Assembly (NCBI GenBank): GCA_016789885.1
Contig: JAEUPZ010000026.1
Coordinates: forward strand, 1-64,000
Direction of reading: 5' to 3'
From: Chromatiales bacterium
GTDB taxonomy: Bacteria; Pseudomonadota; Gammaproteobacteria; Steroidobacterales; GCA-2729495
DNA: 64,000 nucleotides
The position numbers and the translations under genes were made by a program. Position 1 is the first letter of the stretch. Every line of letters begins with the position of its first letter. The notes below the pieces were generated by a model that saw only the letters and a list, made by a program, of their open reading frames with translations, was not told the DNA's origin and made no database searches. This document shows positions 1 through 9,337 of the stretch, piece by piece.

Positions 1-160
1 GTCGGGGTTCCGGCCGGGCACTGCCGCGGTGCGGGGGCCGGGGTTTAAGTCAACGTCCCGTCACCCGGGGCGGGGGGGGGGCCGTTGCTGGCCCCGCCGA
101 ATTCCGTGTTTTCGCGGGTGGGGGCGGCCGGTGTCCCGGCCGCCACCACCGCGACGTCGC
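1..160. other. Region downstream of fliC, no gene recognised
   Basis: No credible coding frame is seen here. The stretch holds a run of ten G residues (72-81) and a GC-only inverted repeat (GGCGGCCGG 123-131 / CCGGCCGCC 136-144) just past the fliC stop. The inverted repeat could terminate fliC transcription, but it has no T-tract on the fliC-sense side. The next flagellar gene (often flaG or fliD) is presumably beyond the left edge. Confidence 0.4.
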
Positions 161-1603
161 TTACCGCAGCAGGCCGAGGATGGTCTGCGGCGCGGCGTTG
201 GCCTGGGCCAGTACCGCGACGCCGGCCTGCTGGAGGATCTGGGCGCGGGTCAGCGCCGCCGTCTCGGCGGCGAAGTCCGCGTCCTGGATCCGGCTGCGCG
301 AGGCAGTCAGGTTCTCGGACACCGTCTGCAGGTTCGAGATGGTCGACTCGAACCGGTTCTGGATGGCACCGAGCTGGCTGCGCAGCGCGGAGACCGAAGC
401 CAGCGAGGCATCGACCCGCTGGATCGCCGTCTCGGCGTTGGCCACCGAGGTGACGCTGACGCTGGCGAGCGTCGTCGTGTCCTTGGCGATCGAGGTCACA
501 CCCGAGAAGCCGATGTCGGCCGGGGTGCCGCCGAGGGTGATGTTCTCGGCTGCGGCCAGGCGGATCGTGCCGCGGAGGGTGCCCTCCTGGGCGGTGGCGA
601 TACCGGTGCCCGACGCGGTGCCGGTGCCGTTGGCGATGCTCTCGGCCACCACCACGTTGCGGCCATCGGCGGCCGTCAGCGTGAAGGTCGTGCCGGAGAC
701 GGACGCCGAGACGCCGGTCTGCGCGGAGAACAGGTTGACCTGGGCCGCGACGTCGGCGGCGGTCAGCGACCCGCCGGAGGCGATGTTGCCGGTGCCGGAG
801 TAGATGGCGACGGAGTTGATGGTCAGGTTGTAGGTCGAGGTGCCGCCGGCGCTGCTCACCGTGGCGAACGTGCCGGAGGTGACGTTGCTGGCCGTCGCCG
901 TCAGGCCCGAGACGCCGGCGCCGTTGATGGCCTGCACCTTGGCATAGGCGCTGTCGGCCGTCTGCCCGGCCTGGGTGCCGGCCGTGCTGGCGCGGATCGC
1001 CACGGCGCTGCCGCTGCCCACCGCGATGGTGACGCTGCCGTCGGTCAGGGCGTTGGCGGACACGGCCGAGCCGGTCTGCGTGGCGATCTGGCCGAGCTGG
1101 TCGGCGCGGACGCCGGTGGTCAGGTTGACGTTGATGGTCTCGCCGACATTGGCGCCGACCTGGAACTGCGCGGTGCCGAAGCTGCCGTCGAGGACCTTCT
1201 GGCCGTTGAAGGCGGTCTGGCTCGCGATGCGGTTGATCTCGGCGATGCGCTGCTGGACCTCCTGGTCGAGGGCCGCGCGGTCAGAGGCCGAGTTCGTCGA
1301 GTTGGCCGACTGGACCGCCAGCTCGCGGATGCGCTGCAGGTTGTTGCTGAGCTCGTCGAGGGCCGACTCGGCGGTCTGCGCCAGCGAGATGCCGTCGTTG
1401 GCGTTGCGCACCGCCTGGTTCAGGCCGCGGATCTGGGTCGTGAACCGGTTGGCGATGGCGAGGCCGGCGGCGTCGTCCTTGGCGCTGTTGATCCGGAGGC
1501 CGGACGACAGGCGCTGCAGCGACGTCGCCAGGGAGCTGTCGGACTTCGACAGGTTGCGCTGTGCGTTGAGCGACAGCACGTTCGTATTGATGACACTGGG
1601 CAT
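161..1603 (-). CDS. fliC: Flagellin
   Basis: Structural protein of the flagellar filament, exported through the flagellar type III apparatus and polymerised at the tip. The 480-residue product opens with the classic flagellin D0/D1 sequence (MPSVINTNVLSLNAQRNL, then LSSGLRINSAKDDAAGLAIANR). It closes with the D1/D0 C-terminus (NRFESTISNLQTVSENL, ARSRIQDADFAAETAALTR, ending QTILGLLR). The central part, about residues 170-380, is low-complexity Ala/Gly/Thr/Ser, as expected for the surface-exposed variable D2/D3 domains. It lies just downstream of flgL on the same strand but has its own sigma28-like promoter, so it is probably a late-class gene. Family assignment is certain. Confidence 0.97.
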   Translation of the reverse strand: MPSVINTNVLSLNAQRNLSKSDSSLATSLQRLSSGLRINSAKDDAAGLAIANRFTTQIRGLNQAVRNANDGISLAQTAESALDELSNNLQRIRELAVQSANSTNSASDRAALDQEVQQRIAEINRIASQTAFNGQKVLDGSFGTAQFQVGANVGETINVNLTTGVRADQLGQIATQTGSAVSANALTDGSVTIAVGSGSAVAIRASTAGTQAGQTADSAYAKVQAINGAGVSGLTATASNVTSGTFATVSSAGGTSTYNLTINSVAIYSGTGNIASGGSLTAADVAAQVNLFSAQTGVSASVSGTTFTLTAADGRNVVVAESIANGTGTASGTGIATAQEGTLRGTIRLAAAENITLGGTPADIGFSGVTSIAKDTTTLASVSVTSVANAETAIQRVDASLASVSALRSQLGAIQNRFESTISNLQTVSENLTASRSRIQDADFAAETAALTRAQILQQAGVAVLAQANAAPQTILGLLR

Positions 1604-1693
1604 GATGCTCTCCCGATGGGTACCGTTTGACTGCTGTCGCCGGGTTCCCTTGAGGCCTGCGCCGTGCGGGACCGTCGAAGCGTTACGGTGGGC

Positions 1694-1721
1694 TTATCGG
1701 GCGGCGCTGCCCCGGACTTGA
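1694..1721 (-). promoter_or_regulatory. Sigma28 (FliA) promoter of fliC
   Basis: On the minus strand TCAAGTCC (1721-1714) is followed after 11 bases by GCCCGATAA (1702-1694). The flagellar sigma28 consensus is TAAAGTTT-N11-GCCGATAA, so the -10 element is nearly perfect and the -35 partial. The start of transcription would lie about 85 bases upstream of the fliC ATG. Inferred by match and position. Confidence 0.65.
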
Positions 1722-1742
1722 AGGCCGGGGCGTGACGCGCGT

Positions 1743-1761
1743 CGCAGTTCGGCGAACTGCG
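1743..1761 (-). terminator. Hairpin after flgL
   Basis: A perfect 8-bp stem (CGCAGTTC / GAACTGCG, loop GGC) sits about 11 bases past the flgL stop. It lies between the end of the flgB-L operon and the fliC promoter. There is no T-tract, so it is only a weak candidate terminator or mRNA 3'-end stabiliser. Confidence 0.3.
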
Positions 1762-1771
1762 CGGCGCCCCG

Positions 1772-2965
1772 TCAGAGCACGTCGAAGAGCGAGAAGGCCC
1801 GGCTGCGGGCGAAGGCCTTCTGGGCGGCCTCCAGCGCCGTCAGCTGCTGCTCGAGGGCCGAGACGGCCGCGGCGTAGTCGACGTCCCGCAGCCCGGACAG
1901 CGAGCGGGTCAGCTCCAGCTGCAGGTCGGCGCCGGTGTCCTGCTGGGCCTCGATGGCCGACAGCCGCGCGCCGACCTCGCTGCGCACGAGGCTGACGTTG
2001 CCCAGCGCCTGGTCGATGTCCTGGAGACCTGCGTTGAGCCGCGACTGGAAGAGCGCACGCCCCGCCGGCTGGCCGGTATCCATGGCTAGGCCGTCGACGA
2101 AGTCCTGCAGCGTGCGGAAGATGCTCTGGTTCGCGCTCGGTGCGATGGTGAAGCGGTCGCCGGCGGCAGGGGCGCCGTCGATGGTCGCCGTGATGCCGCG
2201 GAAGGCGACGGGCGAGCCCGCGGTGTAGCTGCCGCTGGCGACGACGTCGCCATTGCTGGCCCGGGCCTCCCAGGCGTCTGGGCTCGTGAACTCCACCGTG
2301 TACGTGTCGGGCACCCACTGGGAGCGGTCCGTGACCGCGGAGCCCGCGAACCAGGCAGTGCCCGCATTGGCCGGCGCCGCCGCGACGCTGAAGACGCCAT
2401 TGCCCGCGCGGATGTCCATGAAGACCCGCGAGCCCGGGTCGCCCTCGGCGACCTGCTGCTGCTCGGCGATGCGCTGGCCCCGGACGACGCTGTCGCCCTG
2501 GTAGGCCACGTTGCCGCCGCTGCCCGTGAACGGCGCCTGCTTGACGACGCTGCCGCCGAACAGGAAGCGGCCCTCGCCGTCCTGGGCATTGGCTGTGGCC
2601 AGCACGCCGCGCAGGATTTCCTCCATCTCGACGGCGATGGCGCGGCGGTTCTCGGCGTTCTGCACGCCGGAGCCCGACTGGATCATGAGCTCGCGGGCCC
2701 GGTCGAGGGCCGTCGTGACCTTGTCGAGGGAGTCTTCCTCGAGGGCCAGGCGCCGCTGGGCCGTCACGCCGTTCTGCGCGAAGCCGGCGATGCGGGAGAG
2801 CGCTGCGTCGAGCCGGACCGACTGCGCCGCCGCCGCGGGATCGTCGCCGGCGGTCTGGATGCGCCGGCCGCTGCTGATCTGGCGCTGGCTCTCGCTGACG
2901 GCGGCCTGCTGGCGCTGGAACGCCGTGAGCCACTGGAGCTGCATCGTGCGGGACGAGATACGCAT
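1772..2965 (-). CDS. flgL: Flagellar hook-filament junction protein FlgL (HAP3)
   Basis: Second of the two adaptor proteins joining hook to filament. The 397-residue product starts MRISSRTMQLQWLTAFQRQQ and carries the flagellin-like N-terminal helix (SESQRQISSGRRIQTAGDDPAAAAQ). The C-terminal helix contains LSGLRDVDYAAAVSALEQQ and ends SRAFSLFDVL, as in FlgL/flagellin. The gene starts two bases after the flgK stop, so translation is probably coupled. It is the last gene of the flgB-L operon. Confidence 0.95.
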   Translation of the reverse strand: MRISSRTMQLQWLTAFQRQQAAVSESQRQISSGRRIQTAGDDPAAAAQSVRLDAALSRIAGFAQNGVTAQRRLALEEDSLDKVTTALDRARELMIQSGSGVQNAENRRAIAVEMEEILRGVLATANAQDGEGRFLFGGSVVKQAPFTGSGGNVAYQGDSVVRGQRIAEQQQVAEGDPGSRVFMDIRAGNGVFSVAAAPANAGTAWFAGSAVTDRSQWVPDTYTVEFTSPDAWEARASNGDVVASGSYTAGSPVAFRGITATIDGAPAAGDRFTIAPSANQSIFRTLQDFVDGLAMDTGQPAGRALFQSRLNAGLQDIDQALGNVSLVRSEVGARLSAIEAQQDTGADLQLELTRSLSGLRDVDYAAAVSALEQQLTALEAAQKAFARSRAFSLFDVL

Positions 2966-2967
2966 GG

Positions 2968-4863
2968 TCAGCGGATCGCCATGAGCAGGGTCTGGAAGAG
3001 TTCGTCGCCGATGGCGACGACCTTGGTCGCGGCCTGGTAGGCCTGCTGGAAGCGGAGGAGGGTGGCCGCCTCCTCTTCGAGGTTGACGCCCGAGACGCTT
3101 TCGACGTCGAGGGTCGCCTGGGACAGGATGACCTGGCGGGCTTCCAGGTCGCCGGCGGCCCGCGCCGCCACCGCGCCGACGGTGCCCACGAGGTCGGCAC
3201 CGAGGTCGGTCAGCGACTGGGCGCCGCCGCGGAAGTAGCCCCGGTCGGCAAGTCCCGCCAGGGCTGCGGCGTTGCCGTTGTCACCGCTGCCGCTGCCGAG
3301 CGGCCGGACGCTGAAGCGGTCGGCCGCGGCTGGCGTACCGTCGATGGCCACGGACCAGCCGTTGAAGCTGATGGCGTCGCCCGCCGTCCAGGCCTGGGGG
3401 CCCGTGAGGGCCACGCCAGCGGCTGACCAGAGGCGATAGCTGCCCGCGGACTCGAAGCGGATCTCCACCGGCGCCAGCAGCGCCGGGTCGGCGGCGTCGG
3501 TCACGACGGGGCGGCCCGCCGTGGCATTGGACAGGTTGGCGCCCGCGGCGGCCGCTGCCAGCGGGCTCGCCGCTGCGATGCGGGCCGGGTCGGTGACGGC
3601 GGGGCGCAGTCCCGCGGCGACGTTGCCGAGGGGGCGTACGAGGAATCGGTCGCCGGCGGCCGCCGTGCCCGAGACCGTCAGCGACAGGCCCTCGGCCTGC
3701 AGCGGGTCGGCGGCGGTGCCGCTGCCCGTGGCTGGTATCACGGCCGACGTCGCGCGGTCGTACAGCGTCCAGGCCGAGCCGTTGAAGCGCAGTTCGTACT
3801 CCCGGGCCGCCACCGCCGCGGGGACGGCGATGGCCACGGCCACGGTGGCCGTGCCGGTGTTGCCGGTCGAGGCGCTGATGCCGGGCGGCGCGATGCGGAA
3901 GAAGTCGCCGCCGAGCTCGCCGTTCAGGTCGAGGCCTTGGCGGTGCTGTTCGTTGACGGCGGCGCCGACACCGAGCGCCACCTGGCCGAGCTGGGCCCGG
4001 GCCGGGTCGAGCACGTCGCGGCGGAAGGCGAGCATGCCGCCGATGGCGCCGCCGCCGATCTTGCCGGTGAGGTCCTCGAAGCCGCCCTGTTCCCGGATGC
4101 CGATGCGCAGGCGGTCGCCCTGCAGCGGGTCGCTGGCGACGGTGAGCTCGCGGGCCCGGGGGCCGATGACGAGCGTCTGCCCCGAGCCTGCGAACACCGT
4201 GATGCTGCCGTCGGCCTGGGGGCTCGTCGTGACGTCCACCTGGCCCGCCAGCTGGCGCAGCAGCTCCTCGCGCTGGTCGACGAGCTCGGCGGGCGGGCTG
4301 CCGCCGGCGGCGACGATGCGGGTGTTGAGCTCGGCGATGCCGCTGGTCAGACGGTTCACCGTCGAAGCCGCCTGGCCCAGCCGGGCGTCGATCTCGCGGG
4401 CGAGGGTGCCGAGCTGGTTGTCGAGGCCGGCGAACCGGTCGCCGAGTGCGCCGGCCTCGAGCAGCAGCTGCTGCCGGCCGGCGATGGAGGTCGGGTCCCG
4501 CCCGACGGCGTCGGCCGCGGCGAAGAAGCTGCGCAGGCTCGTCGCGATGCTGCGCTCGGGGTCGCCGAGCACGCGGTCGAGGCGCACGGCGAGGTCGTTG
4601 TAGGCCGTGGACCGGCCGGTGGCGGCGGTGGCGTCGCGCAGCTGGTCGGTGAGCAGCTGGTCGAAGACCCGCTCGATGCCGGCGACGCGCACGCCCTGGC
4701 CGATGGCGACGCCGCTGCGCGAGCTCGACGGAATGGCGGCCAGGTCGATGCGCTGGCGCACGTAGCCTTCGGTGTTGGCGTTGGCAATGTTGTTGCCGGT
4801 GACCTGCAGCGCGCGCTGGGCCGCCAGCAGGCCCGTCAGGCCCGTCCCGATGAACCCGCTCAT
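2968..4863 (-). CDS. flgK: Flagellar hook-associated protein FlgK (HAP1)
   Basis: First hook-filament junction protein. The 631-residue product has the FlgK N-terminus (MSGFIGTGLTGLLAAQRALQ, NNIANANTEGYVRQ) with the rod/hook/HAP motif. It ends with the matching C-terminal helix (SGVNLEEEAATLLRFQQAYQAATKVV). The central part (about residues 330-540) is Ala/Gly-rich and variable. It is followed within two bases by flgL and preceded by flgJ with a 57-base gap in which no convincing separate promoter was found. Length fits the longer FlgK proteins. Confidence 0.95.
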   Translation of the reverse strand: MSGFIGTGLTGLLAAQRALQVTGNNIANANTEGYVRQRIDLAAIPSSSRSGVAIGQGVRVAGIERVFDQLLTDQLRDATAATGRSTAYNDLAVRLDRVLGDPERSIATSLRSFFAAADAVGRDPTSIAGRQQLLLEAGALGDRFAGLDNQLGTLAREIDARLGQAASTVNRLTSGIAELNTRIVAAGGSPPAELVDQREELLRQLAGQVDVTTSPQADGSITVFAGSGQTLVIGPRARELTVASDPLQGDRLRIGIREQGGFEDLTGKIGGGAIGGMLAFRRDVLDPARAQLGQVALGVGAAVNEQHRQGLDLNGELGGDFFRIAPPGISASTGNTGTATVAVAIAVPAAVAAREYELRFNGSAWTLYDRATSAVIPATGSGTAADPLQAEGLSLTVSGTAAAGDRFLVRPLGNVAAGLRPAVTDPARIAAASPLAAAAAGANLSNATAGRPVVTDAADPALLAPVEIRFESAGSYRLWSAAGVALTGPQAWTAGDAISFNGWSVAIDGTPAAADRFSVRPLGSGSGDNGNAAALAGLADRGYFRGGAQSLTDLGADLVGTVGAVAARAAGDLEARQVILSQATLDVESVSGVNLEEEAATLLRFQQAYQAATKVVAIGDELFQTLLMAIR

Positions 4864-4920
4864 GTCCCCTGTCCTTGCGCCCCGCGGGCGCTGGTGGTGC
4901 TTATGTCACGCACGGGATCT

Positions 4921-5838
4921 TCAGCCCCGGTTCGCCTGGGTCGTCGGCACGCCGCCGGCGAACTTGAGGGTCCGCACGGCCGCGTCGAGCGCGGGGCTCG
5001 CGAGGATGTTGCGGATCTTGTCGGCGTAGCGCGGGTCGGTGGCGTAGCCCGCCGCCTGCAGCTCGCCCGCGTAGGCGCCCGCGTCGCCGCCTGCCTGGAG
5101 GGCCGCCCGGTAGCGCGGGTTGTCCTTCAGGAAGCGGACGTAGTCCGCCACCCCTTCGGCCAGCGAGTCGTAGGCGCGGAACTGGGCGCGCACCGGCGCC
5201 GGCAGCCCGCCCTCGTACTCGAGGGTATTGACGCCGACGCGGCGGCCTTCCCAGCGGCCGTCGGCCTTGATACCGAAGAGGTTGTTGGCGCTGCGGCCCG
5301 CCTCGTCGCGGATCTGCCGGTTGCCCCAGCCGGTCTCGAGGGCCGCCTGGGCCACGATGGCGCGCGGGTCGACGCCGAGCTCGCGCCCGGCCCGCTCGGC
5401 ATGGGGCCACAGCTCGCGGACGAAGTCGGCCGGACTCGCCGGCGCGGACGTGGCCGCCACGGGCCGCGCCGCCGCGGCACCGGCCGCCGCCGGGGCTGCG
5501 GGCACGCCGGTGGCGCCACCGGGCGGTGCGCCGTCGGCGCCAGCGGCCTCGGGCGTCGACAGCCGCAGCTGCTGCACCAGCATGTCGGCAAGGCCGAGGC
5601 CCCGGCCGCGGGTCATCTCGAGGGCGATCTGCTGGTCGAACATCTCGTCGTAGGTGCGGTCGCGCTGCTCGGCGTAGGCGCTGCTGGCGTCGCGCATGCT
5701 CTTCAGCATCATCTGCACGAACAGCGCCTCGAACTGCCGGGCGGCCTCCCGCGCCGAGTCCGGCGACGACTGGGCCGCGTCCGCCCGCAGGCGGGCGAGG
5801 CCCTGGAAGTCGTTGTAGAGGCTGATGCCCGTCGTCAC
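4921..5838 (-). CDS. flgJ: Flagellar rod-assembly muramidase FlgJ
   Basis: Bifunctional periplasmic protein. The N-terminal domain caps the growing rod, and the C-terminal glucosaminidase-type domain cuts peptidoglycan to let it through. Read from a GTG start at 5838 (preceded by GGGGAG) it has 305 residues: rod-binding domain about 1-95 (ARQFEALFVQMMLKSMRDAS), an Ala/Pro-rich linker about 96-136, and a hydrolase domain about 137-305. That domain has ALETGWGNRQ with probable catalytic Glu168 and NNLFGIKADGRWEG. An upstream in-frame extension to 5943 would run into flgI and was not used. It sits 19 bases downstream of flgI. Confidence 0.93.
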   Translation of the reverse strand: MTTGISLYNDFQGLARLRADAAQSSPDSAREAARQFEALFVQMMLKSMRDASSAYAEQRDRTYDEMFDQQIALEMTRGRGLGLADMLVQQLRLSTPEAAGADGAPPGGATGVPAAPAAAGAAAARPVAATSAPASPADFVRELWPHAERAGRELGVDPRAIVAQAALETGWGNRQIRDEAGRSANNLFGIKADGRWEGRRVGVNTLEYEGGLPAPVRAQFRAYDSLAEGVADYVRFLKDNPRYRAALQAGGDAGAYAGELQAAGYATDPRYADKIRNILASPALDAAVRTLKFAGGVPTTQANRG

Positions 5839-5857
5839 GGCGCTGGCTCCCCGCGGG

Positions 5858-6997
5858 TCAGATGACGATGAGCTGGGCGCGCAGGGCGCCGGCGGCGCGC
5901 AGCGCCTCGAGGATCGCGACCAGGTCGCCGGGCGCGGCGCCAACCTGGTTCACGGCCTGCACGATCTCGTTGAGGTCGACGCCAGCCTTGAACAGGAACA
6001 TGCGGTTGTCGCCCTGGGTCACGTCGATGCGGCTCTGGGGCGTGACCACCGTCTCGCCGGTCCGCGAGAATGGCTGCGGCTGGCTCACGTCGAAGTCCTC
6101 GGTGATGCTGACCACCAGCGAGCCGTGGGCCACCGCCGCCGGCAGCACCTGGACGCGGGAGTTGATGACGACCGTGCCGGTGCGCGAGTTGACGATGACC
6201 CGGGCCGGGCCGTCGCCGGGCGACACCTCGAGGTTCTCGAGCACCGAGACGAAGGCGACGCGGTCCGCCTGGCTCTGCGGGGCCCGCACCTGGATCGACG
6301 TCGGGTCGACGGCGAGAGCCGTGCCGCCGCCGACGGTGGCGTTGATGCCCGCGGCGAGGCGCGTTGCCGTCGTGAAGTCGGGTGTGTGCAGGTTCAGCGT
6401 GAGCACCTCGGCGTCGCCGATCACCGCCGGCACCGCCCGCTCGACGGTCGCGCCGCCGGGGATGCGGCCGACGCTCGGGACGTTGATGGACACCCGGGAG
6501 CCGTCGCGGCCATCGACGCCGAGCCCGCCCACGGCCAGGTTGCCCTGGGCGATGGCATAGACCTCGCCGTCGACGCCCTTCAGCGCGGTGGCGATGAGGG
6601 TGCCGCCCCGCAGGCTCTTGGCGTTGGCGATGGACGACACGGTGACGTCCATGGCCTGGCCGGGCTTCGCGAAGGGGGGCAGCTCGGCGGTCACCGCCAC
6701 GGCAGCGATGTTCTGCAGCTGCAGGTTCGTCCCGGGCGGGATCGTCACGCCGAGGCGCTCGAGCATGTTGATCAGGGACTGGACGGTGAAGGTCGCCTGG
6801 TTGGTCTGGTCGCCCGTGCGGTCGAGGCCGACCACGAGGCCGTAGCCCACCAGCTGGTTGGTCCGCACGCCGGCGACGCTCGCCAGGTCCTTGATGCGCT
6901 CGGCGCGGGCCGGTGGCACCTGGGCGAGCAGCAGGGCGAGGAGGGCGAAGAGCAGCCAGAGGCCCTGGCGCTGGATCTGTTGGTGGGGGTTGCGCAT
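5858..6997 (-). CDS. flgI: Flagellar P-ring protein FlgI
   Basis: Forms the P-ring around the rod in the peptidoglycan layer. From the ATG at 6997 the product has 379 residues with a signal peptide (hydrophobic [15 protein letters not shown], cleavage near ARA/ER). FlgI hallmarks follow: [41 protein letters not shown] and, near the end, the [11 protein letters not shown] segment. The ATG at 6997 has GAGG about 9 bases upstream and is preferred. A GTG at 7018 overlapping the flgH stop is the alternative. FlgA, encoded divergently, is the known chaperone for this protein. Confidence 0.95.
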   Translation of the reverse strand: MRNPHQQIQRQGLWLLFALLALLLAQVPPARAERIKDLASVAGVRTNQLVGYGLVVGLDRTGDQTNQATFTVQSLINMLERLGVTIPPGTNLQLQNIAAVAVTAELPPFAKPGQAMDVTVSSIANAKSLRGGTLIATALKGVDGEVYAIAQGNLAVGGLGVDGRDGSRVSINVPSVGRIPGGATVERAVPAVIGDAEVLTLNLHTPDFTTATRLAAGINATVGGGTALAVDPTSIQVRAPQSQADRVAFVSVLENLEVSPGDGPARVIVNSRTGTVVINSRVQVLPAAVAHGSLVVSITEDFDVSQPQPFSRTGETVVTPQSRIDVTQGDNRMFLFKAGVDLNEIVQAVNQVGAAPGDLVAILEALRAAGALRAQLIVI

Positions 6998-7014
6998 GGC
7001 TATCCTCGTGGCCG

Positions 7015-7722
7015 TCACAGCGGCCAGAAGCGGAGGAACATCCGGGTCAGCAGGCCCGGCCGGTTGGCATCCTGCAGCGTGCCCTTGCCGCTGTAGGTGA
7101 TCTTCGCGTCGGCGATCTCGAGGGACGACACGGTGTTGTCGGTGGCGATGTCGGTGGGGCGCACGATGCCCTCGACCTTGATGAACTCCTCGCCCTGGTT
7201 CAGCGTCAGCCGCTTCTCGCCGGCCACCCGCAGGTTCCCGCCGGGCAGGATCTCGGTGACGATCACCGTCAGGCTGCCGTCGAGGCGGTTCGACTGGCTG
7301 CTCGCGCCCTTGCCGTTGAACTCCTGGCCGGTCTCGACGCTGTTGCTCAGTGGCAGTCCGTTGCGGGTCACGGGCTTGCCCAGCAGCACCGGTGCCGGCA
7401 TGTCGATCGAACTGTTCTTGGAGACGTCCGTGCTGTTGCTCTTGGACGCCTGGGTGCGCTCGTTGAGGATCACGGTGAGCACGTCACCCACCCGGCGCGC
7501 CTTCGCGTCGTGGAAAACCAGGACCGCCGAGGCCGGCTCGTAGATCGCCCCGCGGGGGGGCGTGGCCGCGACCGGCACGAGGGCATAGCCGGGCGGGGGC
7601 GGGGGCGTGGCCGCGGCCGGCGCCGGCCCGCCCCGGGTCGCGCAGCCGCTGGCCGCCACCAGCAGGGCGGGCAGCAGCGCCCGGGTCACGGCAGGACGCT
7701 TCCTTCGGTGGTGGTGGCTCAT
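7015..7722 (-). CDS. flgH: Flagellar L-ring lipoprotein FlgH
   Basis: Outer-membrane L-ring subunit. The 235-residue product from 7722 has a basic start ([10 protein letters not shown]), a hydrophobic stretch and a lipobox-like AASGC near residue 27, so it should be a lipoprotein. Diagnostic segments are [37 protein letters not shown] and [22 protein letters not shown]. The ATG at 7722 is preceded by GGAGG at good spacing. A longer frame back to 7755 would overlap flgG and is less likely. A Pro-rich stretch after the lipobox is an insertion of unclear meaning. Confidence 0.94.
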   Translation of the reverse strand: MSHHHRRKRPAVTRALLPALLVAASGCATRGGPAPAAATPPPPPGYALVPVAATPPRGAIYEPASAVLVFHDAKARRVGDVLTVILNERTQASKSNSTDVSKNSSIDMPAPVLLGKPVTRNGLPLSNSVETGQEFNGKGASSQSNRLDGSLTVIVTEILPGGNLRVAGEKRLTLNQGEEFIKVEGIVRPTDIATDNTVSSLEIADAKITYSGKGTLQDANRPGLLTRMFLRFWPL

Positions 7723-7751
7723 CGTGCGGCCCTCCGTGGCGAGGCGCTTCA

Positions 7752-8534
7752 TCACAGGTTGTTGTTCAGGTACTGCAGCATCTGCTCGCTGGTGGAGATG
7801 GCCTTCGAGTTCATCTCGTAGGCGCGCTGGGTCTCGATCATGGCGACGAGTTCTTCCACCACGTTGACGTTCGACCCCTCCAGCGAGCCCTGCAGCAGCG
7901 GGCCGCGGCCCTCGATGTCGGGGCTGCCGAGCTGGGGCACGCCGCTGGCCGCGGTCTCGACGTAGAGGTTCTGCCCCCGGGGCTGCAGGCCCGCGGGATT
8001 CAGGAAGTCGGCGGTCTGGATATTGCCGAGCGTGACTGGATCGGTGCTGCCGGGGATGACGGCCTGGACGGTCCCGTCGCGGCCGATGCTGAGGCTCTGG
8101 ACGGCCTGCGGGATCGTCAGCGACGGCTGCACTTCGTAGCCGCCCGCCGTCACGAGGCGACCCTGGTCATCGACCTTGAATGAGCCGTCCCGCGTGTAGC
8201 CCAGGGTCCCGTCGGGCAGCAGCACCTGGAAGAAGCCGCGCCCGTCGATCATGACGTCGAGGGAGTTGCCGGTGTTGATCGAAGACCCCTGGGTGAAGGT
8301 CTTCTCGGTGGCAACCACCCGCACGCCCGTGCCGACGTTGTAGCCGGTCGGGTTCTTGGTGATCTGCGACGTGAACGCGCCGGCCTGGCCGCGGTTCTGG
8401 TACAGCAGGTCCTCGAACACCGGCCGGGCCCGCTTGAAGCCCGTCGTGTTGACGTTGGCCAGGTTGTTCGCGACCACGGACATGCGCGTCTGCTGCGCGT
8501 CGAGCCCGGTCTTCGCTACCCACAGTGATTCCAT
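7752..8534 (-). CDS. flgG: Flagellar distal rod protein FlgG
   Basis: Major distal rod subunit. At 260 residues it matches the family length exactly. The N-terminus MESLWVAKTGLDAQQTRM with VVANNLANVNTTGFKRAR is the rod/hook signature. The motif PTGYNVGTGVRVVATEKTFTQGS and the C-terminal SNVNVVEELVAMIETQRAYEMNSKAI, ending QMLQYLNNNL, are typical of FlgG. It lies between flgF (33-base gap upstream) and flgH in the standard operon order. Confidence 0.97.
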   Translation of the reverse strand: MESLWVAKTGLDAQQTRMSVVANNLANVNTTGFKRARPVFEDLLYQNRGQAGAFTSQITKNPTGYNVGTGVRVVATEKTFTQGSSINTGNSLDVMIDGRGFFQVLLPDGTLGYTRDGSFKVDDQGRLVTAGGYEVQPSLTIPQAVQSLSIGRDGTVQAVIPGSTDPVTLGNIQTADFLNPAGLQPRGQNLYVETAASGVPQLGSPDIEGRGPLLQGSLEGSNVNVVEELVAMIETQRAYEMNSKAISTSEQMLQYLNNNL

Positions 8535-8567
8535 CGCGTCGTCTCCTCAGCCGCTCGCGCGGCGGCC

Positions 8568-9311
8568 TCAGCCGTTGATCCGCAGCAGCCGTGCTGCCGT
8601 CGTGTCGGCCTGTTCGGCCGCGTTCATTGCCCGCACCTGCATCTCGTAGTGGCGGTTCAGCTCGATCATCTGCACCAGCGCCTCGGTGGCGTTGACGTTT
8701 GACATCTCGAGCTGCCCGCTCGTGACGCGGACGCTGGCGTCGGCGTCCGCCGTCTCGCCGTCGGGCAGCGCGTAGGTGCCGTCGCCGCGGGCCTGCAGCC
8801 GGCCGGGGTCGAGGGTGACGAGCTTCAGGCGGCCGACCTCGGCCAGCGCCTGGGCCTGCTGGCCCGCGCCGATGACGGACACCTGGCCCTCGGCACCGAT
8901 GTAGAGCGACTGGTACGGCGGGATGGCGATGGGCCCGCCGCCGCCCAGCACCAGCTGCCCGGCGGCGGTCTCGAGCAGTCCCGAGGCGTTGATGCGCAGG
9001 TCGCCGGCCCGGGTGTAGACCTCCCGTCCCGCCTGGTCCTGCACGGCGAGCCAGCCGTCGCCCCGGATCGCGATGTCGAGGTCGCGGCCCGTCTGCTGGA
9101 CCGTGCCGGCCCGGGTGTTGAGCCCGGCAGGCAGCGCGACGGCGTTGACCCGGGTCTGGAGCCCCTGGCCCGCCACGGGGGCGCTGGCCAGCTGCTCCTG
9201 CACGGCGCGGAAGCCGACGGTGCTGATGTTCGCGACGTTGTGGCTGGCGCCCGCCTGGGACTGCATCGCCTGGCGCGCGCCGGTCATCGCGACATAGATC
9301 ATCCGGTCCAT
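8568..9311 (-). CDS. flgF: Flagellar proximal rod protein FlgF
   Basis: Proximal rod component of 247 residues. Starts MDRMIYVAMTGARQAMQSQAG with the rod motif variant HNVANISTVGFRAVQ. It contains TRAGDLRINASGLLETAAGQLVLG and ends with the conserved EMSNVNATEALVQMIELNRHYEMQ and a short tail RLLRING. The second Met (position 4) could also serve as start. Located between flgE and flgG as in other Gammaproteobacteria. Confidence 0.95.
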   Translation of the reverse strand: MDRMIYVAMTGARQAMQSQAGASHNVANISTVGFRAVQEQLASAPVAGQGLQTRVNAVALPAGLNTRAGTVQQTGRDLDIAIRGDGWLAVQDQAGREVYTRAGDLRINASGLLETAAGQLVLGGGGPIAIPPYQSLYIGAEGQVSVIGAGQQAQALAEVGRLKLVTLDPGRLQARGDGTYALPDGETADADASVRVTSGQLEMSNVNATEALVQMIELNRHYEMQVRAMNAAEQADTTAARLLRING

Positions 9312-9337
9312 CGTGGCCTCCGGTCAGCGACCCTGCG

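Noticed and set aside
29..1630. 533-codon plus-strand frame opposite fliC
   Set aside because: Antisense to an unambiguous flagellin; composition is typical of a shadow frame.
4864..4920. Possible sigma28 promoter directly upstream of flgK (GTGACATAAG)
   Set aside because: No matching -35 element at 11-base spacing; the -10 similarity alone is weak.
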